From the NCBI GenBank assembly GCA_028278665.1, contig JAQAJI010000017.1:1-36620 (forward strand): DNA of 36,620 nt, read 5' to 3'. This DNA comes from Candidatus Rariloculus versatilis. GTDB taxonomy: Bacteria; Pseudomonadota; Gammaproteobacteria; Steroidobacterales; Rariloculaceae. Below, in pieces: positions 18,874-29,700 of this stretch (position 1 is the stretch's first letter; each line of letters opens with the position of its first letter). The notes beneath the pieces are model-generated. The model worked only from the letters and a program-made list of their open reading frames with translations, had not been told where the DNA came from and searched no databases. A program made the translations under genes and the position numbers.

Positions 18874-19752
18874 GTGGCCTGGCAACGGTTGAGGCTCAGG
18901 CTCGGCGCCGACGCCGTTCCCGCGACCGAAGCACTGCTCGAGCTTGCGGGCGCCGAAGCCGTGTCGCTCGCCGATGCCGCGGACACCGCAATACTCGAGC
19001 CCGCCGTCGGCGAAACGCCGCTGTGGCCGGAAGTTGAACTCAGCGCCCTGTTTCGCGCCGATGCGGACTTGCAGCGGCTCGCGCAGACTCTCCGGGAGGT
19101 GCTCGCGGGCGAGGCCGGGATCGAGATCAGCCGCATCGAGGACGAGGACTGGCAGCGCGGTGCCAGGCAGCGCGTCAAGCCGCGCCGCTTCGGCCGCTTG
19201 TGGCTCACATCGGCCGACGAACCGGCACGGTCCCGCGGCGCCACTCACCTCAGGCTGCACATGGGACTCGCGTTCGGAACGGGTCGTCACCCGACGACGG
19301 CGCTCTGTCTGCAATGGCTCGGCGCGCATCCGCCGCGCGGTCGGCGAGTGCTCGACCATGGTTGCGGCTCAGGCGTTCTGGCGCTCGCGGCACTGACCCT
19401 TGGCGCGGCGCGCTGCTGGGCGACAGACAACGACCCCCAGGCGCTGACGGCCACGGCCGGCAATGCGCGGCTGAACGACCTGGAACGCGCGTTGTGGATC
19501 GGTGCGCCTGACGCGCTGCCCGACATCGAGGTCGAGATCGTCATGGCGAACGTACTGGCCGGCCCGCTCGAAGCACTGGCCGGGCGCTTTGCCGACTGCC
19601 TCATGCCGGCGGGAACGGTGGTATTGAGCGGAATACTCGCGACGCAGCGTGACCGCGTCGAGGCAAGCTATGCGCCATACTTTCGGGACTTCGGGTGTAT
19701 AGCGCACGGCGAGTGGATCCGCCTGGTGGGCACACGCCGCGGTTCGCACTAG
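18874..19752 (+). CDS. prmA: Ribosomal protein L11 methyltransferase
   Basis: The 292-residue protein has the PrmA N-terminal L11-recognition domain followed by a SAM-dependent methyltransferase domain. Signature stretches are HMGLAFGTGRHPTTALCLQWL, VLDHGCGSGVLALAALTLGA (SAM motif I) and VMANVLAGPLEAL. It trimethylates L11. It starts at a GTG 4 bp after accC, the common accC-prmA arrangement. A Pro, usually NIL, is not at the catalytic motif; NVLAGPL is the usual form with small changes. Confidence 0.95.
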   Translation: MAWQRLRLRLGADAVPATEALLELAGAEAVSLADAADTAILEPAVGETPLWPEVELSALFRADADLQRLAQTLREVLAGEAGIEISRIEDEDWQRGARQRVKPRRFGRLWLTSADEPARSRGATHLRLHMGLAFGTGRHPTTALCLQWLGAHPPRGRRVLDHGCGSGVLALAALTLGAARCWATDNDPQALTATAGNARLNDLERALWIGAPDALPDIEVEIVMANVLAGPLEALAGRFADCLMPAGTVVLSGILATQRDRVEASYAPYFRDFGCIAHGEWIRLVGTRRGSH

Positions 19753-19782
19753 AATCTTGTTGCTCACGGCTCTCGGGACCCC

Positions 19783-20580
19783 ATGCTCTATACGCGCTGC
19801 CCAGCCTGCACCACGACGTTTCGGATCACGGCCGACGCGCTTGGCGAAGCCGGCGGCCAGGTCCGCTGCGGCCGCTGTGCGACGGTCTTCAACGCCCATC
19901 ACTCCGAGCCCGACGCCGCAACGCCGGGAGCCGAAACCGGACACTCGGCAGACCACAAGGCACCTGACGAGGCGCACGTGACGACAGCCGGCAGCGACCT
20001 CGGATCGCACGGCGACCCGGCATCGGAACCGAACTGGTCGCAGGAACCGGAGTCCCGACGGCGCGGGCTTTGGCCCTGGGCGGCCGGTCTGGCTGCGCTC
20101 GCGCTCGCGGCTCAGGGCGTGCACCACTACCGTGGCGAACTCGCCGTACATGAAGCGATCGGGCCGACTCTTGCGCGTACCTACGCCTACATCGGCATGC
20201 CGCTGACGCCGAACTGGGATCTGGGCCAGTACGCGGTCATCGACTCGTCCGCACGCACCGGGCCGCGCTCGGCGCGCCAGGGCAGTCTCGTGATCGCCGC
20301 CCGCATCTTCAACGGCGGTCCCCGCGCGCAGCCCTGGCCGCACGTCAATCTGAGGCTCAACGATCGGTGGGATTCAGCCGTCGGTTCGCGCACGTTCCTG
20401 CCGGGCGAGTACCTCGCAACCGACGTTGCTGCCGATGCACTCATGGCCGCCGGCGAGACGGCGCGACTGGAGCTTACCGTCGTCGATCCGGGCCCCGATA
20501 CTTCCGGTTTTGAACTGGACCTCTGCATCGAGCGGGAACCCGGCCAACTGAGCTGCCAGAGGGACGCAATTTTTCGCTGA
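19783..20580 (+). CDS. Zinc-ribbon, single-pass membrane protein with DUF3426
   Basis: The 265-residue protein opens with a zinc ribbon of the MJ0042 type, CPACTTTFRITADALGEAGGQVRCGRCATVFNA (two CxxC pairs). A polar linker of about 80 residues, one membrane segment (LWPWAAGLAALALAAQGVHHY) and a C-terminal domain typical of DUF3426 follow. It probably sits in the inner membrane with the zinc ribbon in the cytoplasm. Function is unknown. It is conserved just after prmA in many gammaproteobacteria. Here it is 30 bp after prmA and is followed directly by purH, with no dusB or fis between. Confidence 0.85.
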   Translation: MLYTRCPACTTTFRITADALGEAGGQVRCGRCATVFNAHHSEPDAATPGAETGHSADHKAPDEAHVTTAGSDLGSHGDPASEPNWSQEPESRRRGLWPWAAGLAALALAAQGVHHYRGELAVHEAIGPTLARTYAYIGMPLTPNWDLGQYAVIDSSARTGPRSARQGSLVIAARIFNGGPRAQPWPHVNLRLNDRWDSAVGSRTFLPGEYLATDVAADALMAAGETARLELTVVDPGPDTSGFELDLCIEREPGQLSCQRDAIFR

Positions 20581-20737
20581 GCGGCGCTGCCTGCGCGGGA
20601 AATTGCCCCTCGAGCGCGTGCTATCATCCGCCGTCGTTCTCTGCGGCCGCAGCGTGGCCACGAGGACTCAAACCACATCTGCGGGACGCTCGAAGAAAGT
20701 TGAATACTCGTAGCCTTCCGGGCAGTTCGGCCACATC

Positions 20738-22288
20738 ATGAGCCTTTCCCGCCGAGCCCTGCTGAGCGTATCGGACAAGCGCGACGTGGCGGATTTCGCC
20801 AGGCAGCTTGCCGATCTGTCGTTCGAACTGGTTTCGACCGGCGGAACCGCGCGCGCACTGCGCGAGGCGAGTCTGAACGTCACGGAAGTCTCCGAACTGA
20901 CGGGGTTTCCGGAGCTCATGGACGGGCGCGTCAAGACGCTGCATCCCGCAATCCACGGCGGCCTTCTTGCCCGTCGCGGAGTCGATGAGGAGACGCTCGA
21001 CCGGCACGGCATCGGGACGATCGACCTGCTCGTCGTCAACCTGTACCCGTTCGAACAGCTCGTCGCAGACCCGCATTTGAGCGTCGCTGACGCGATCGAG
21101 AACATCGACATCGGCGGCCCCGCGATGCTGCGTGCCGCCGCGAAAAATCACGATCGCGTCGCCGTGGTCGTCGATGCCAGGGACTACGGGAGAGTCATCG
21201 AGAGCTATCGCAACGGCGAACCGGATGCCGAGCTCAGGCGCCGTCTGGCCGTCAAGGCTTACGCCCACACGGCGCGCTACGACACGGCGATTAGCCGCTA
21301 TCTCGAAGGGCTGTCCGAACCTGCCGACGCGCCGCCCGATCCCCTGCTGTTGTCACTGCCGAAGACTGCCGAACTGCGTTACGGCGAGAACCCGCACCAA
21401 TACGCGGCCCTGTACGTCGATCCCGCGGCGCCCACGGGGACCGTCGCGCAGGCGCGCCAGCACCAGGGCAAGCCGTTGTCGTTCAACAATCTCGCGGATG
21501 CCGACACGGCACTCGAATGCGTGCTCGCGTTCGAGGAGCCTGCCTGCGTGATCGTCAAGCACTCCAACCCCTGCGGCGTGGCCACCGCGGACTCGTCGAG
21601 GTCCGCGTACGACCTGGCCTACCAGGGCGATCCGACATCGGCCTTCGGCGGCGTGATTGCATTCAACAGGACGCTGGATGCCCACGCCGCAAGCGCGATC
21701 ATTGAGCGCCAGTATGCCGAAGTCATCGTCGCGCCCAGGATCGAAAACGCGGCGCTCGACGCAATCTCCGCCAAGCCACGAATACGGGTCCTTGCCTGCG
21801 GTGCGCCGTCGGCCGGCTCCGCTGCAGCGGACATCAGAACGATCGCCGGCGGCGTGCTTCTGCAGTCGCGCGACCGCGGCGACCCCGATTCGACGGCCTT
21901 GAAGACCGTGACCGACAGGCAGCCCACCGAAGCGGAGCTTCGCGACCTCATGTTCGCCTGGCGTGTCGCGAGGTTCGTGAAGTCGAACGCGATCGTGTTC
22001 GCGCACGGCGGCAGGACCGTGGGCGTCGGCGCCGGCCAGATGAGCCGCGTCGTCAGCGCGCGGATTGCGGCCCTCAAGGCCGAAGAGGAAGGGCTGCCGC
22101 TCGCAGGCGCCGTGATGGCATCCGATGCCTATTTTCCCTTTCGCGACGGCATCGACCGCGCCGCTGAATATGGCATCCGCGCCGTGATCCAGCCGGGAGG
22201 TTCGATCCGGGATGACGAGGTCATCGCAGCCGCGAACGAACGCGACATCGCGATGGTATTCACCGGTGTGCGCCACTTCCGGCACTAG
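20738..22288 (+). CDS. purH: Bifunctional AICAR formyltransferase/IMP cyclohydrolase
   Basis: The 516-residue protein is a full-length PurH. The N-terminal IMP cyclohydrolase domain has [29 protein letters not shown] and [20 protein letters not shown]. The AICAR transformylase domain has [27 protein letters not shown] and the GAGQMSRV motif. It performs the last two steps of IMP synthesis. No strong ribosome-binding site is evident before the ATG. purD follows 138 bp later on the same strand, the usual purH-purD pairing. Confidence 0.98.
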   Translation: MSLSRRALLSVSDKRDVADFARQLADLSFELVSTGGTARALREASLNVTEVSELTGFPELMDGRVKTLHPAIHGGLLARRGVDEETLDRHGIGTIDLLVVNLYPFEQLVADPHLSVADAIENIDIGGPAMLRAAAKNHDRVAVVVDARDYGRVIESYRNGEPDAELRRRLAVKAYAHTARYDTAISRYLEGLSEPADAPPDPLLLSLPKTAELRYGENPHQYAALYVDPAAPTGTVAQARQHQGKPLSFNNLADADTALECVLAFEEPACVIVKHSNPCGVATADSSRSAYDLAYQGDPTSAFGGVIAFNRTLDAHAASAIIERQYAEVIVAPRIENAALDAISAKPRIRVLACGAPSAGSAAADIRTIAGGVLLQSRDRGDPDSTALKTVTDRQPTEAELRDLMFAWRVARFVKSNAIVFAHGGRTVGVGAGQMSRVVSARIAALKAEEEGLPLAGAVMASDAYFPFRDGIDRAAEYGIRAVIQPGGSIRDDEVIAAANERDIAMVFTGVRHFRH

Positions 22289-22426
22289 CAGCCCGTGGCG
22301 GAGCGCCGGGTGGCGCCGCGACCGGCGAGACGGTCTTGCGCCCCATGCAACGGAGCTTTCGCCGCGGGCCGCTGAACAGTCTTTCGCGCGCCGCGAATCG
22401 ATCAACCACATGCGCAAGGTGTGTCA

Positions 22427-23722
22427 ATGAAGGTTCTGATCGTCGGCGGCGGCGGGCGTGAGCACGCGCTCGCCTGGAAGGCGGCCCGGTCGCCGCTCGT
22501 CACCGAAGTGCTCTGCGCGCCCGGGAACGCCGGCACGGCACTGGAGCCCAGGGTCCGCAATGTGGCAGTCGGCGCGGGGGACATCGACGGGCTCGTCAGG
22601 CTCGCGAAGGACGAATCGGTCGAGCTCAGCATCGTCGGCCCCGAGCAGCCGCTCGTGGAAGGCATCGCCGATCGCTTCGAGGCCGAGGGCCTGAAGTGCT
22701 TCGGACCGAGCGCGAGCGCAGCACGCCTGGAAGGTTCGAAGTCGTTTGCCAAGGACTTCTTCGCCCGCCACCGGATCCCGACGGCCGACTACGAGACGTT
22801 CGACGACCTCCAGGCAGCGCGCCGCCATCTCGCCGAACGACCGCTGCCCACGGTCATCAAGGCCGACGGGCTTGCCGCCGGCAAGGGCGTCATCATCGCG
22901 CACGCTGCAGAGGAAGCCGATCGGGCGGTGCGCAGCATGCTCGAGCAGCATGATTTCGGCGCTGCCGGCAAGACCGTCGTGATCGAGGACTTCCTGCGCG
23001 GCGAGGAAGCAAGCTTCATCGCGCTCGTGGACGGCACGCGCATCCTGCCGCTTGCGAGTTCCCAGGACCACAAGGCCCGCGACGACGGCGACCGCGGGCC
23101 CAATACCGGCGGCATGGGCGCCTATTCCCCGGCTCCGGTAGTCACCGATGAAGTCAACGACCGGATCATGAACGAGGTCGTGCGGCCGGCCGTCGAGGGG
23201 CTTGCCGCGGACGGCATCCACTATCGCGGATTCCTCTACGCGGGACTCATGATCGACGAGCACGGCGCGCCCGGGGTGCTCGAGTTCAACTGCCGGTTCG
23301 GCGACCCCGAGACCCAGCCGATATTGTTCCGGCTGCGTTCGGATCTCGTCGCGGCGTGCCTTGAGAGCTTTGGCGGGGCGCTCGATGCCGTGGAGCTTGA
23401 CTGGGATCCTCGCGCCTGCGTCGGAGTCGTCATGGCGGCGGGTGGATATCCGGGCGCCTATGAAAAAAACCGGCCCATCAGCGGCCTGGAAGGGCTCGAC
23501 AGCGAAACTGTCAAGGTATTTCATGCCGGCACGCGTCTGGACGCCGGGCGGGTAGTCACAAGCGGTGGCCGGGTGCTCTGTGCGGCCGCGCTCGGGGACA
23601 GCGTCGGCAAGGCGCAGGCGCGCGCCTATGCCGCAGTTGAGAAGATCGCCTGGGAAGGCGCCTTCTACCGCGGCGACATCGCTTACCGCGCCGTCGCCCG
23701 GGAACAAGCCGGCGCGAATTAG
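22427..23722 (+). CDS. purD: Phosphoribosylamine--glycine ligase (GAR synthetase)
   Basis: The 431-residue ATP-grasp enzyme starts MKVLIVGGGGREHALAWK and contains VVIEDFLRGEEASFIALVDG, SQDHKARDDGDRGPNTGGMGAYSPAP and LEFNCRFGDPETQPIL, all PurD signatures. It makes glycinamide ribonucleotide in purine synthesis. The ORF track uses a GTG at 22421; AAGGTG at 22416-22421 is correctly spaced for the ATG at 22427, which is also the family start. It is convergent with rho across 169 bp, where I see no intrinsic terminator. Confidence 0.98.
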   Translation: MKVLIVGGGGREHALAWKAARSPLVTEVLCAPGNAGTALEPRVRNVAVGAGDIDGLVRLAKDESVELSIVGPEQPLVEGIADRFEAEGLKCFGPSASAARLEGSKSFAKDFFARHRIPTADYETFDDLQAARRHLAERPLPTVIKADGLAAGKGVIIAHAAEEADRAVRSMLEQHDFGAAGKTVVIEDFLRGEEASFIALVDGTRILPLASSQDHKARDDGDRGPNTGGMGAYSPAPVVTDEVNDRIMNEVVRPAVEGLAADGIHYRGFLYAGLMIDEHGAPGVLEFNCRFGDPETQPILFRLRSDLVAACLESFGGALDAVELDWDPRACVGVVMAAGGYPGAYEKNRPISGLEGLDSETVKVFHAGTRLDAGRVVTSGGRVLCAAALGDSVGKAQARAYAAVEKIAWEGAFYRGDIAYRAVAREQAGAN

Positions 23723-23891
23723 CTCGTCTCGAGAACCGGCGCCGCAGGAAGTCGCAACAGCGACAACTCGATACTGCCGGCCCTTCGACCGATCGATCGA
23801 GGAGAATGTCGAGCCCTGTTTGACGAATTCGGGCAGGCGAAGGGAAGGATGAGCGCGGACTCGCAGCGGCGAATTCCAGCGGCGCAGGCTT

Positions 23892-25325
23892 CTAGCGTTT
23901 CATCGCCTCGAAGAACCGGGCGTTCGTCTTCGTGTCCTGAAGCTTGCCCAGCAGGAACTCGACCGCGGCCAGTTCGTCCATCGGGTGCAGGACCTTGCGC
24001 AGGATCCACATCTTCTGCAGTTCGTCGGCCTGCGTCAGATACTCTTCCTTGCGGGTGCCCGAACGGTTGATGTTGATGGCCGGGAAAACGCGCTTTTCGG
24101 CGATCCGGCGGTCGAGATGAATCTCCATGTTGCCGGTGCCCTTGAACTCCTCGTAGATGATGTCGTCCATCTTCGAACCCGTGTCGATGAGCGCCGTCGC
24201 GATGATCGTGAGGCTGCCGCCTTCCTCGATGTTTCGTGCCGCGCCGAAGAAGCGTTTCGGCCGCTGCAGCGCGTTCGTGTCGAGACCGCCCGTCTGTACC
24301 TTGCCCGATGAAGGCACCACGGTGTTGTAGGCACGCGCCAGGCGCGTGATCGAGTCGAGAAGTATCACGACATCCTGCTTGTGTTCGGTCAGGCGCTTGG
24401 CCTTTTCGATGACCATGTCGGCCACCTGGACGTGACGGGTCGCAGGCTCGTCGAAGGTGCTCGAGACGACCTCGCCGCGCACGGTGCGTTCCATCTCGGT
24501 CACTTCCTCGGGCCGCTCGTCGATGAGCAGCACGATCAGGGTACATTCGGGTTGGTTCGCGGCAATGGACGCAGCGATGTTCTGCAGCAGCATCGTCTTG
24601 CCGGCCTTGGGCGGCGACACGATCAAACCGCGCTGACCCTTGCCGATGGGTGCGACCATGTCGACGATGCGCGCCGTGAGATCCTCGGTGCTGCCGTTGC
24701 CCTGCTCGAGTTTCAGACGACTCTTGGGGAAGAGCGGCGTCAGGTTCTCGAAAAGGACCTTGCTCCTGGCGTTCTCGGGAGCGTCGTTGTTGATCTGCCC
24801 GACCTTGAGCAGCGCGAAGTAGCGTTCGCCGTCCTTGGGCGGGCGAATCATGCCCGAAACGCTGTCGCCGGTCCTGAGGTTGAACCGGCGGATCTGGCTC
24901 GGCGACACGTAGATGTCGTCGGGACCGGCCAGATAGGAACTGTCTGCCGACCTCAGGAAACCGAACCCGTCCTGCAGGATCTCGAGCACGCCCGCGCCGA
25001 AGATGTTCTCGCCGTTTCTCGCGTGCGCCTTGAGAATCGAGAAGATGATGTCCTGCTTGCGCGAGCGGGCAAGGTTCTGCAGGCCCATGCTCTCGGCAAG
25101 CTCGACCAGTTGCGAAGCCGGCCGGGTCTTGAGTTCGGACAGATTCATGGCGTCGCGACTGAGCTCGAGTTCGGCCGCCGGAATCACGTCGAAATCCTCA
25201 TCGTCCGGAAATTCTTCCCGAACGTGCTTCTTGCGGCGCGGACCCCGCTTGCCGTTTCCATCGCGCCCCGGGCGCGAGCCGCCCTTGGAGCGGGTGCGTG
25301 CTGAATTACCCAAGTATCCCCTCAC
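23892..25325 (-). CDS. rho: Transcription termination factor Rho (with N-terminal extension)
   Basis: Rho is an RNA-dependent hexameric ATPase that ends transcription. From MNLSELK (25148) the 418-residue core aligns throughout with E. coli Rho as I know it: [18 protein letters not shown], the RNA-binding [31 protein letters not shown], Walker [25 protein letters not shown], and the end FFEAMKR. The frame stays open upstream for another 59 codons, to a GTG at 25325 (or a TTG at 25313 with GAGGGG just ahead). This adds an Arg/Gly/Lys-rich then acidic segment ([21 protein letters not shown]). I give the long form because that segment reads like genuine protein and trxA ends only 22 bp upstream. 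The exact start is uncertain; 25148 is the alternative. Confidence 0.93.
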   Translation of the reverse strand: MRGYLGNSARTRSKGGSRPGRDGNGKRGPRRKKHVREEFPDDEDFDVIPAAELELSRDAMNLSELKTRPASQLVELAESMGLQNLARSRKQDIIFSILKAHARNGENIFGAGVLEILQDGFGFLRSADSSYLAGPDDIYVSPSQIRRFNLRTGDSVSGMIRPPKDGERYFALLKVGQINNDAPENARSKVLFENLTPLFPKSRLKLEQGNGSTEDLTARIVDMVAPIGKGQRGLIVSPPKAGKTMLLQNIAASIAANQPECTLIVLLIDERPEEVTEMERTVRGEVVSSTFDEPATRHVQVADMVIEKAKRLTEHKQDVVILLDSITRLARAYNTVVPSSGKVQTGGLDTNALQRPKRFFGAARNIEEGGSLTIIATALIDTGSKMDDIIYEEFKGTGNMEIHLDRRIAEKRVFPAININRSGTRKEEYLTQADELQKMWILRKVLHPMDELAAVEFLLGKLQDTKTNARFFEAMKR

Positions 25326-25347
25326 GAACGTTTACCAGGGCTGTCGA

Positions 25348-25698
25348 TCATTGGCCATCGCTCCCCTGTCCATCGAGATGCGGCTCAAGGAAGGCTTCGA
25401 GCCGTGCTTTGGGAACGGCTCCGACGACCTGGTCGACGACCGAACCGCTGCGGAACAGCAGCAACATCGGGATGCTGCGTACGTTGAATTGCATCGGCGT
25501 GCGCGGATTCTCGTCGATGTTGATCTTGACGACCCGGAGCCGGCCTTCCTGCTCGGCCGCTATCGTGTCGAGGATCGGCGCGATCATCCTGCACGGTCCG
25601 CACCACTCGGCCCAGAAGTCGAGCAGCACGGGCTGGTCCGACTGAAGGACATCTGCCGCAAAATCGGCATCGGTCGTATGTACGATCTGATCACTCAC
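25348..25698 (-). CDS. trxA: Thioredoxin 1
   Basis: The 116-residue protein is a standard thioredoxin: [22 protein letters not shown] with the WCGPC active site, then [27 protein letters not shown] with the cis-Pro SIPM. It uses a GTG start with GGAGG upstream at a slightly long spacing. It is cytoplasmic, reduced by TrxB, and is the likely source of electrons for DsbD. trxA immediately before rho on the same strand is the widespread gammaproteobacterial arrangement. Confidence 0.97.
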   Translation of the reverse strand: MSDQIVHTTDADFAADVLQSDQPVLLDFWAEWCGPCRMIAPILDTIAAEQEGRLRVVKINIDENPRTPMQFNVRSIPMLLLFRSGSVVDQVVGAVPKARLEAFLEPHLDGQGSDGQ

Positions 25699-26121
25699 TA
25701 TTCTGGCTGCCTCCGGTCGTGCAAATGTGCCGGCGAGACCCGCTGCGCGTCAGGTGAGTACGCTTCGCGCTGCTGAATGGACAGAAAGTGACGGACCCGG
25801 CCGGCAAGGCGCAAAAGTCAAGCTGGTCGCTTTCTACGAGACTCGCGGGAGTGTTGTTGGGTGTCTGAGAGAGCGAGTGTCCTCGCCTGCAAACGTATTG
25901 TGAACCGCCGACGCGGCAATTTGCAAGTACCCCGCCCGGCAGACTGCCACGGGAGACCGCAGCCGCCGACTGCGGCGATTACCCGTCCCCTCCGACGCAC
26001 CTTCGCCGCGCGGTAAGCCCGGATTCGGTGTGTTATGCTCAGGGTTCGCGCGGACTGGACCTTCGCGGTCTCGCGTCCGACGCGGGGGCGTATACCAAAA
26101 ACAAGTAATGGGGGAACTCCA
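25699..26121. other. Intergenic region between trxA (minus) and small membrane gene (plus)
   Basis: These 423 bp carry no coding region I can support; the reported ORFs are short and Arg/Pro-rich. Divergent promoters for trxA and the 26122 gene should lie here. TTGCAA...CACAAT on the minus strand near 25900-25930 and TATGCT near 26034 on the plus strand are possible elements, but both are weak. Confidence 0.5.
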
Positions 26122-26445
26122 ATGAGCTTAGCCAGGATTTCGCGTATCGTTGCGCTGATCGTTGTGCTCGTCGTCGCACTGGTGCCGGGTCTTCCGGAGA
26201 TGGTCGGCGTCGTTGTGGCTCTCGCCGGTCTGTGGGTCGGCTACCATGTGAGCGCAGAAAACCGCGGACTGCTGTTTCTGGTCGCGATCGCATTGGCTAC
26301 CGGCGTAGCCGAAGCGCTCAGCGGGATACCGGCCATCGGCATGTATCTCACCGACATTCTCAGCACGTACGGTGACCTCGTGGCCGCCGCGGCCGTAACC
26401 GTCGCCGTGATGATCGCGTACGAAAGGCTGATGGAATCGGGCTGA
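26122..26445 (+). CDS. Small integral membrane protein, unknown function
   Basis: The 107-residue protein is mostly hydrophobic, with about three to four predicted membrane segments: IVALIVVLVVALVPGLPEMVGVVVALAGLWVGY, LLFLVAIALATGVAEAL and LVAAAAVTVAVMIAYERLM. The ORF track opens at 26035, but GGGGGAA before the ATG at 26122 and the protein's own hydrophobic start favour the shorter form. No family is recognised. It stands alone, with long non-coding flanks on both sides. Confidence 0.7.
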   Translation: MSLARISRIVALIVVLVVALVPGLPEMVGVVVALAGLWVGYHVSAENRGLLFLVAIALATGVAEALSGIPAIGMYLTDILSTYGDLVAAAAVTVAVMIAYERLMESG

Positions 26446-26761
26446 TCGTCAGCAAACTCGGAAACGCAATGCGGCGAAGGGTTCGCTAGCGACGGACTGA
26501 GCTCGCACCGCCTCCGAGTCTGGACCAAAAGGGCGAAGCCGCGGCGCCAGGCGCTGCTTCGGCGCTTGTCCGCGCGGGGCAAACCTGTTCCGGCAAGGCC
26601 TCGCAAACCGGGCTCCATTGACGCAGTGGTTTTGGTCGGGCGAACGTTGAGGTCGCGCCGGCCCTGCTGCCGACTCTCGACCGAAAGGGTCTGCCGGCGG
26701 ACGCAGCAGGCCCCTTTTGATCTCGCAATCCCCGGAATGTCGACCGGGGTTGTCTCTCAAC
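26446..26761. other. GC-rich palindromic intergenic region between converging genes
   Basis: These 316 bp hold no recognisable gene, but several inverted repeats: CGAAGC (26534-26539) with GCTTCG (26556-26561), CCTGCTGC (26663-26670) with GCAGCAGG (26703-26710), and CCCCGG (26730-26735) with CCGGGG (26744-26749). The last could contribute to ending the TonB-receptor transcript but has no T run. A 103-codon minus frame (26449-26760) spans the region; its Arg/Pro-rich composition argues against a real protein. Confidence 0.45.
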
Positions 26762-29700
26762 CTAGAAGCTGAATCGCGCTCCGAGCGTGTACCGGCGGCC
26801 GATCAGGTCGTAGAACGTGTTCGTCTGGCTCGCGTTGGCGAAGAAGTAGCCGAAGTTCGCCGAGACCGGCGGGTCCTCGTCCAACAGGTTCTGCACGTTG
26901 CCGTATAACTCCAGCGTCCCTTCTCCTACAGCAAGGTCATAGCGCAGGTTCAAGTCGACATAGGTCACCGACTCGATCGTGTTGTTGTCGATGTGCACAC
27001 CTTCGGTCTCGAGCACATCGCGAACGCCCCCGTCGATCCAGCGCGCCTGGACGAACGCCCTGAACGGCCCTCTGCTGTAGTTGAACTGCGTCGTGATCTT
27101 GTCGGTCGGCAGGTCGAAGCCACCGAAAATCTGGCCCGCGCGGTCGATCTTCGGCGAGTCGAAACCCTGAAACGAATTCTCGGCGAGGTGAGTCGCGAGC
27201 AGGCGAATGCCCAGTTGTTCGCCGCCCCCGAACCAGTCGACGTCCGTGCGGTAGCTGACCTCGAAATCGGCGCCCTCGACGGTCGCGTTGGCGACGTTGA
27301 GGAAATTGGCCGAGACGACGTTGATCGCACCGGGCGTACCGTCGGGCAGGTCCGGCTGACGGGTGATCAACGGGCAAAGCGACAAGTCGCCGATGTGGCA
27401 TTGGTCGACGATCTGCTGAGGCGTCAACTCCGCGATCGCGTCGACGAGATCGACCTGGAACCAGTCGATGGACACCGACAATCCGGGAGCCCCGGTCGGC
27501 TGGATCACGAGCCCCACGGTGGCCGTATCGGCTTCCTCGGGGCGAATGTTCGGGTTGCCGCCGGTCGTCCGGAAGATCTGGAAACGCTCGTTGTTCCTGG
27601 CCGGATCCTGCACGGAACTCGCGCCGCCGGTCTGGTCGAAACGCTCCGACAGCGTCCCGGCCCTGACGTCGCGCGATCGTGTGGCCCTCAGACGCAGCGC
27701 ATCGGTGAGCTGCGAGTCGATGCCGGCCTTCCAGACCCAGACGCCGCCCGAACCCGAGTAGTCCGCCCAGCGCGCGGCAATCGGTATATTGAGACGATTG
27801 TCCGCAAGCACGGGCACGAAGACCTCGCCGAAGACTTCGGAGACATCTCTTGCGCCCGTGACGTTCGGAATCTTCGAGTACTGGATGACGACGGAGTTGT
27901 TCAGGTCGCCCCGAGGCATCCCCCGTATGCCGGCCGGGGCGTAGTTCATCGGCACGGGCCGTCCGGAGTCGTGGTTGCCGTCGAGAATCCCCTTGCTCAA
28001 CTGGGTGCCGTCGGGCGCGAAATAGGGTCCGACGGGAGTCCGCGCGATCTGGTTCATCGACTCTTCACGCCAGCCTGCGCCGAACGCGACCCCGATCGCT
28101 CCAACCTCGCGGTTGTCGAAGACCTCGCCGGTCATCGAGAACTCGATGACATCCTGTTCGATCCACGAGCGGGTGATCCTGCCTTCCTCGGTGACGTAAG
28201 TGTCCGTCACGCCGAGATCGAAGCCCTGCTGGGCGTAGTAAATGGGCGTCGTGACGGTTTGGCCCGGGTCGAAACCCGTGACCCAGTCGATCGCGGCGTC
28301 TGAGGCATTGCCGCGACCGAACAGGTTCAAGGGCACGCAGTCCGGAAACATTGCCCCCTGGGTGACGAGCGTGACATTACAGACGATCTGCCCGGTCGCA
28401 GGATCGACCACGGCATCGTGAGCCAGGTGGATACGGTCGAGGCGAATGCCGCCGGTTTGCCTGGCCAGCGTCGTGGTTTCGCCCTGCTGAACGAAGGCGT
28501 CTACGCTCCAACCGTCGAAGAAGCCGCCACCGGAGAGTTCCGCTTCAAGTCCGAGCGTTGTCGATTCGAACTCGACATCGAGCGCAAGCGCGGCGCCGCC
28601 ACGCTTGAGGTCGGACGAATGGCCGATGCGATTGAGGTTGAAACACGGGATCGCGTCGGGCGCGGCAGACGGCAAGCCGTTGATGCCGCATCGCCTGGAG
28701 TAGTTCGGGTCGTCCAGGACCGCTTGAATCTCCGGCGGCAGGAAGGCGTTGCCGCTGTAGATCACCGCGGGCGAGAACGGCCCCTGAAACTGGCCCGCCC
28801 AATTCAGTTGCGTCCTGAACGACTCGCCGCGCAGCGCCTGCGCGAAGAGCGTGACGTTGTCGCCCGCGTCGTAGCTCAGACGCAGGAACTGGTTCTCCCT
28901 GTCGTAATCTGTCGCCAGGTTCGGCGTATCCGCACCGTGGTCATCGCCCTCGCCGACACCGCCGGCAATCGACTGCGACAGCCCCGGTTGTCCCGGGACA
29001 AGGCCGAACGGAGATACTGCCGTACCCGCGGAATTGAAATTGTGATTGTGCAGCGGCGTACCGGGCGCGACGATGAGGCCGTCGAATGTCGCCGTCCTCG
29101 ATACGACGTTGGGGCGTACCAGCTCTCTCGGCCCGTTCGGATCCGGATTCGTGATGATGCCCCAGTTCTGGTACCAGTCCCGCCCTTCATACGTATGGAT
29201 TCCGTCCTGAGTGTAGGTATCGACCGAAAAGAGCAGGTGCAGACGCTCGCCGATCGCGAAGCCTCCGGCGAAGGAGGCTTCCCAGTTGTCGCCGTCGCCC
29301 TGGCCGGACCTGCCCGATTGGGCATGGCCCCTGAGCCCCTCCAGGTCGGTATCCAAGATGAAGTTCACGACGCCGGTAACGGCATCCGTACCGTACGCGG
29401 CCGATGCCCCGCCCGTTACGGTTTCAACCGAGCGAAGCAATGCTTCGGGAAATGCGCTGATATCGGTGCCTCCGAATCGCGTCGAGGACACGACCCGCCG
29501 TCCGTCGAGCAGCACGAGCGTCCGCTTCGTGCCGATGCCGCGCAGGTTCAGGTTCCCCGAACCGGGACTCGAGAAGAAACCGCCGGGATCGTTCGGCGTT
29601 CGATTGTTGTAGAACAGCGGCAACTGGCTCAGCGCTTCGATCACGTTGCCGGGCGCCATGAGATCGATGTCCTCGCGGCCGACAACCGTCACCGGGGTTG

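Noticed and set aside
23723-23891. Terminator between converging purD and rho
   Set aside because: Only short palindromes such as TCGATCGA are present, without T runs on either strand.
26449-26760. 103-codon minus-strand frame filling the gap before the TonB receptor end
   Set aside because: Arg/Pro-rich composition, no ribosome-binding site and no domain; long open frames are expected by chance in this GC-rich DNA.
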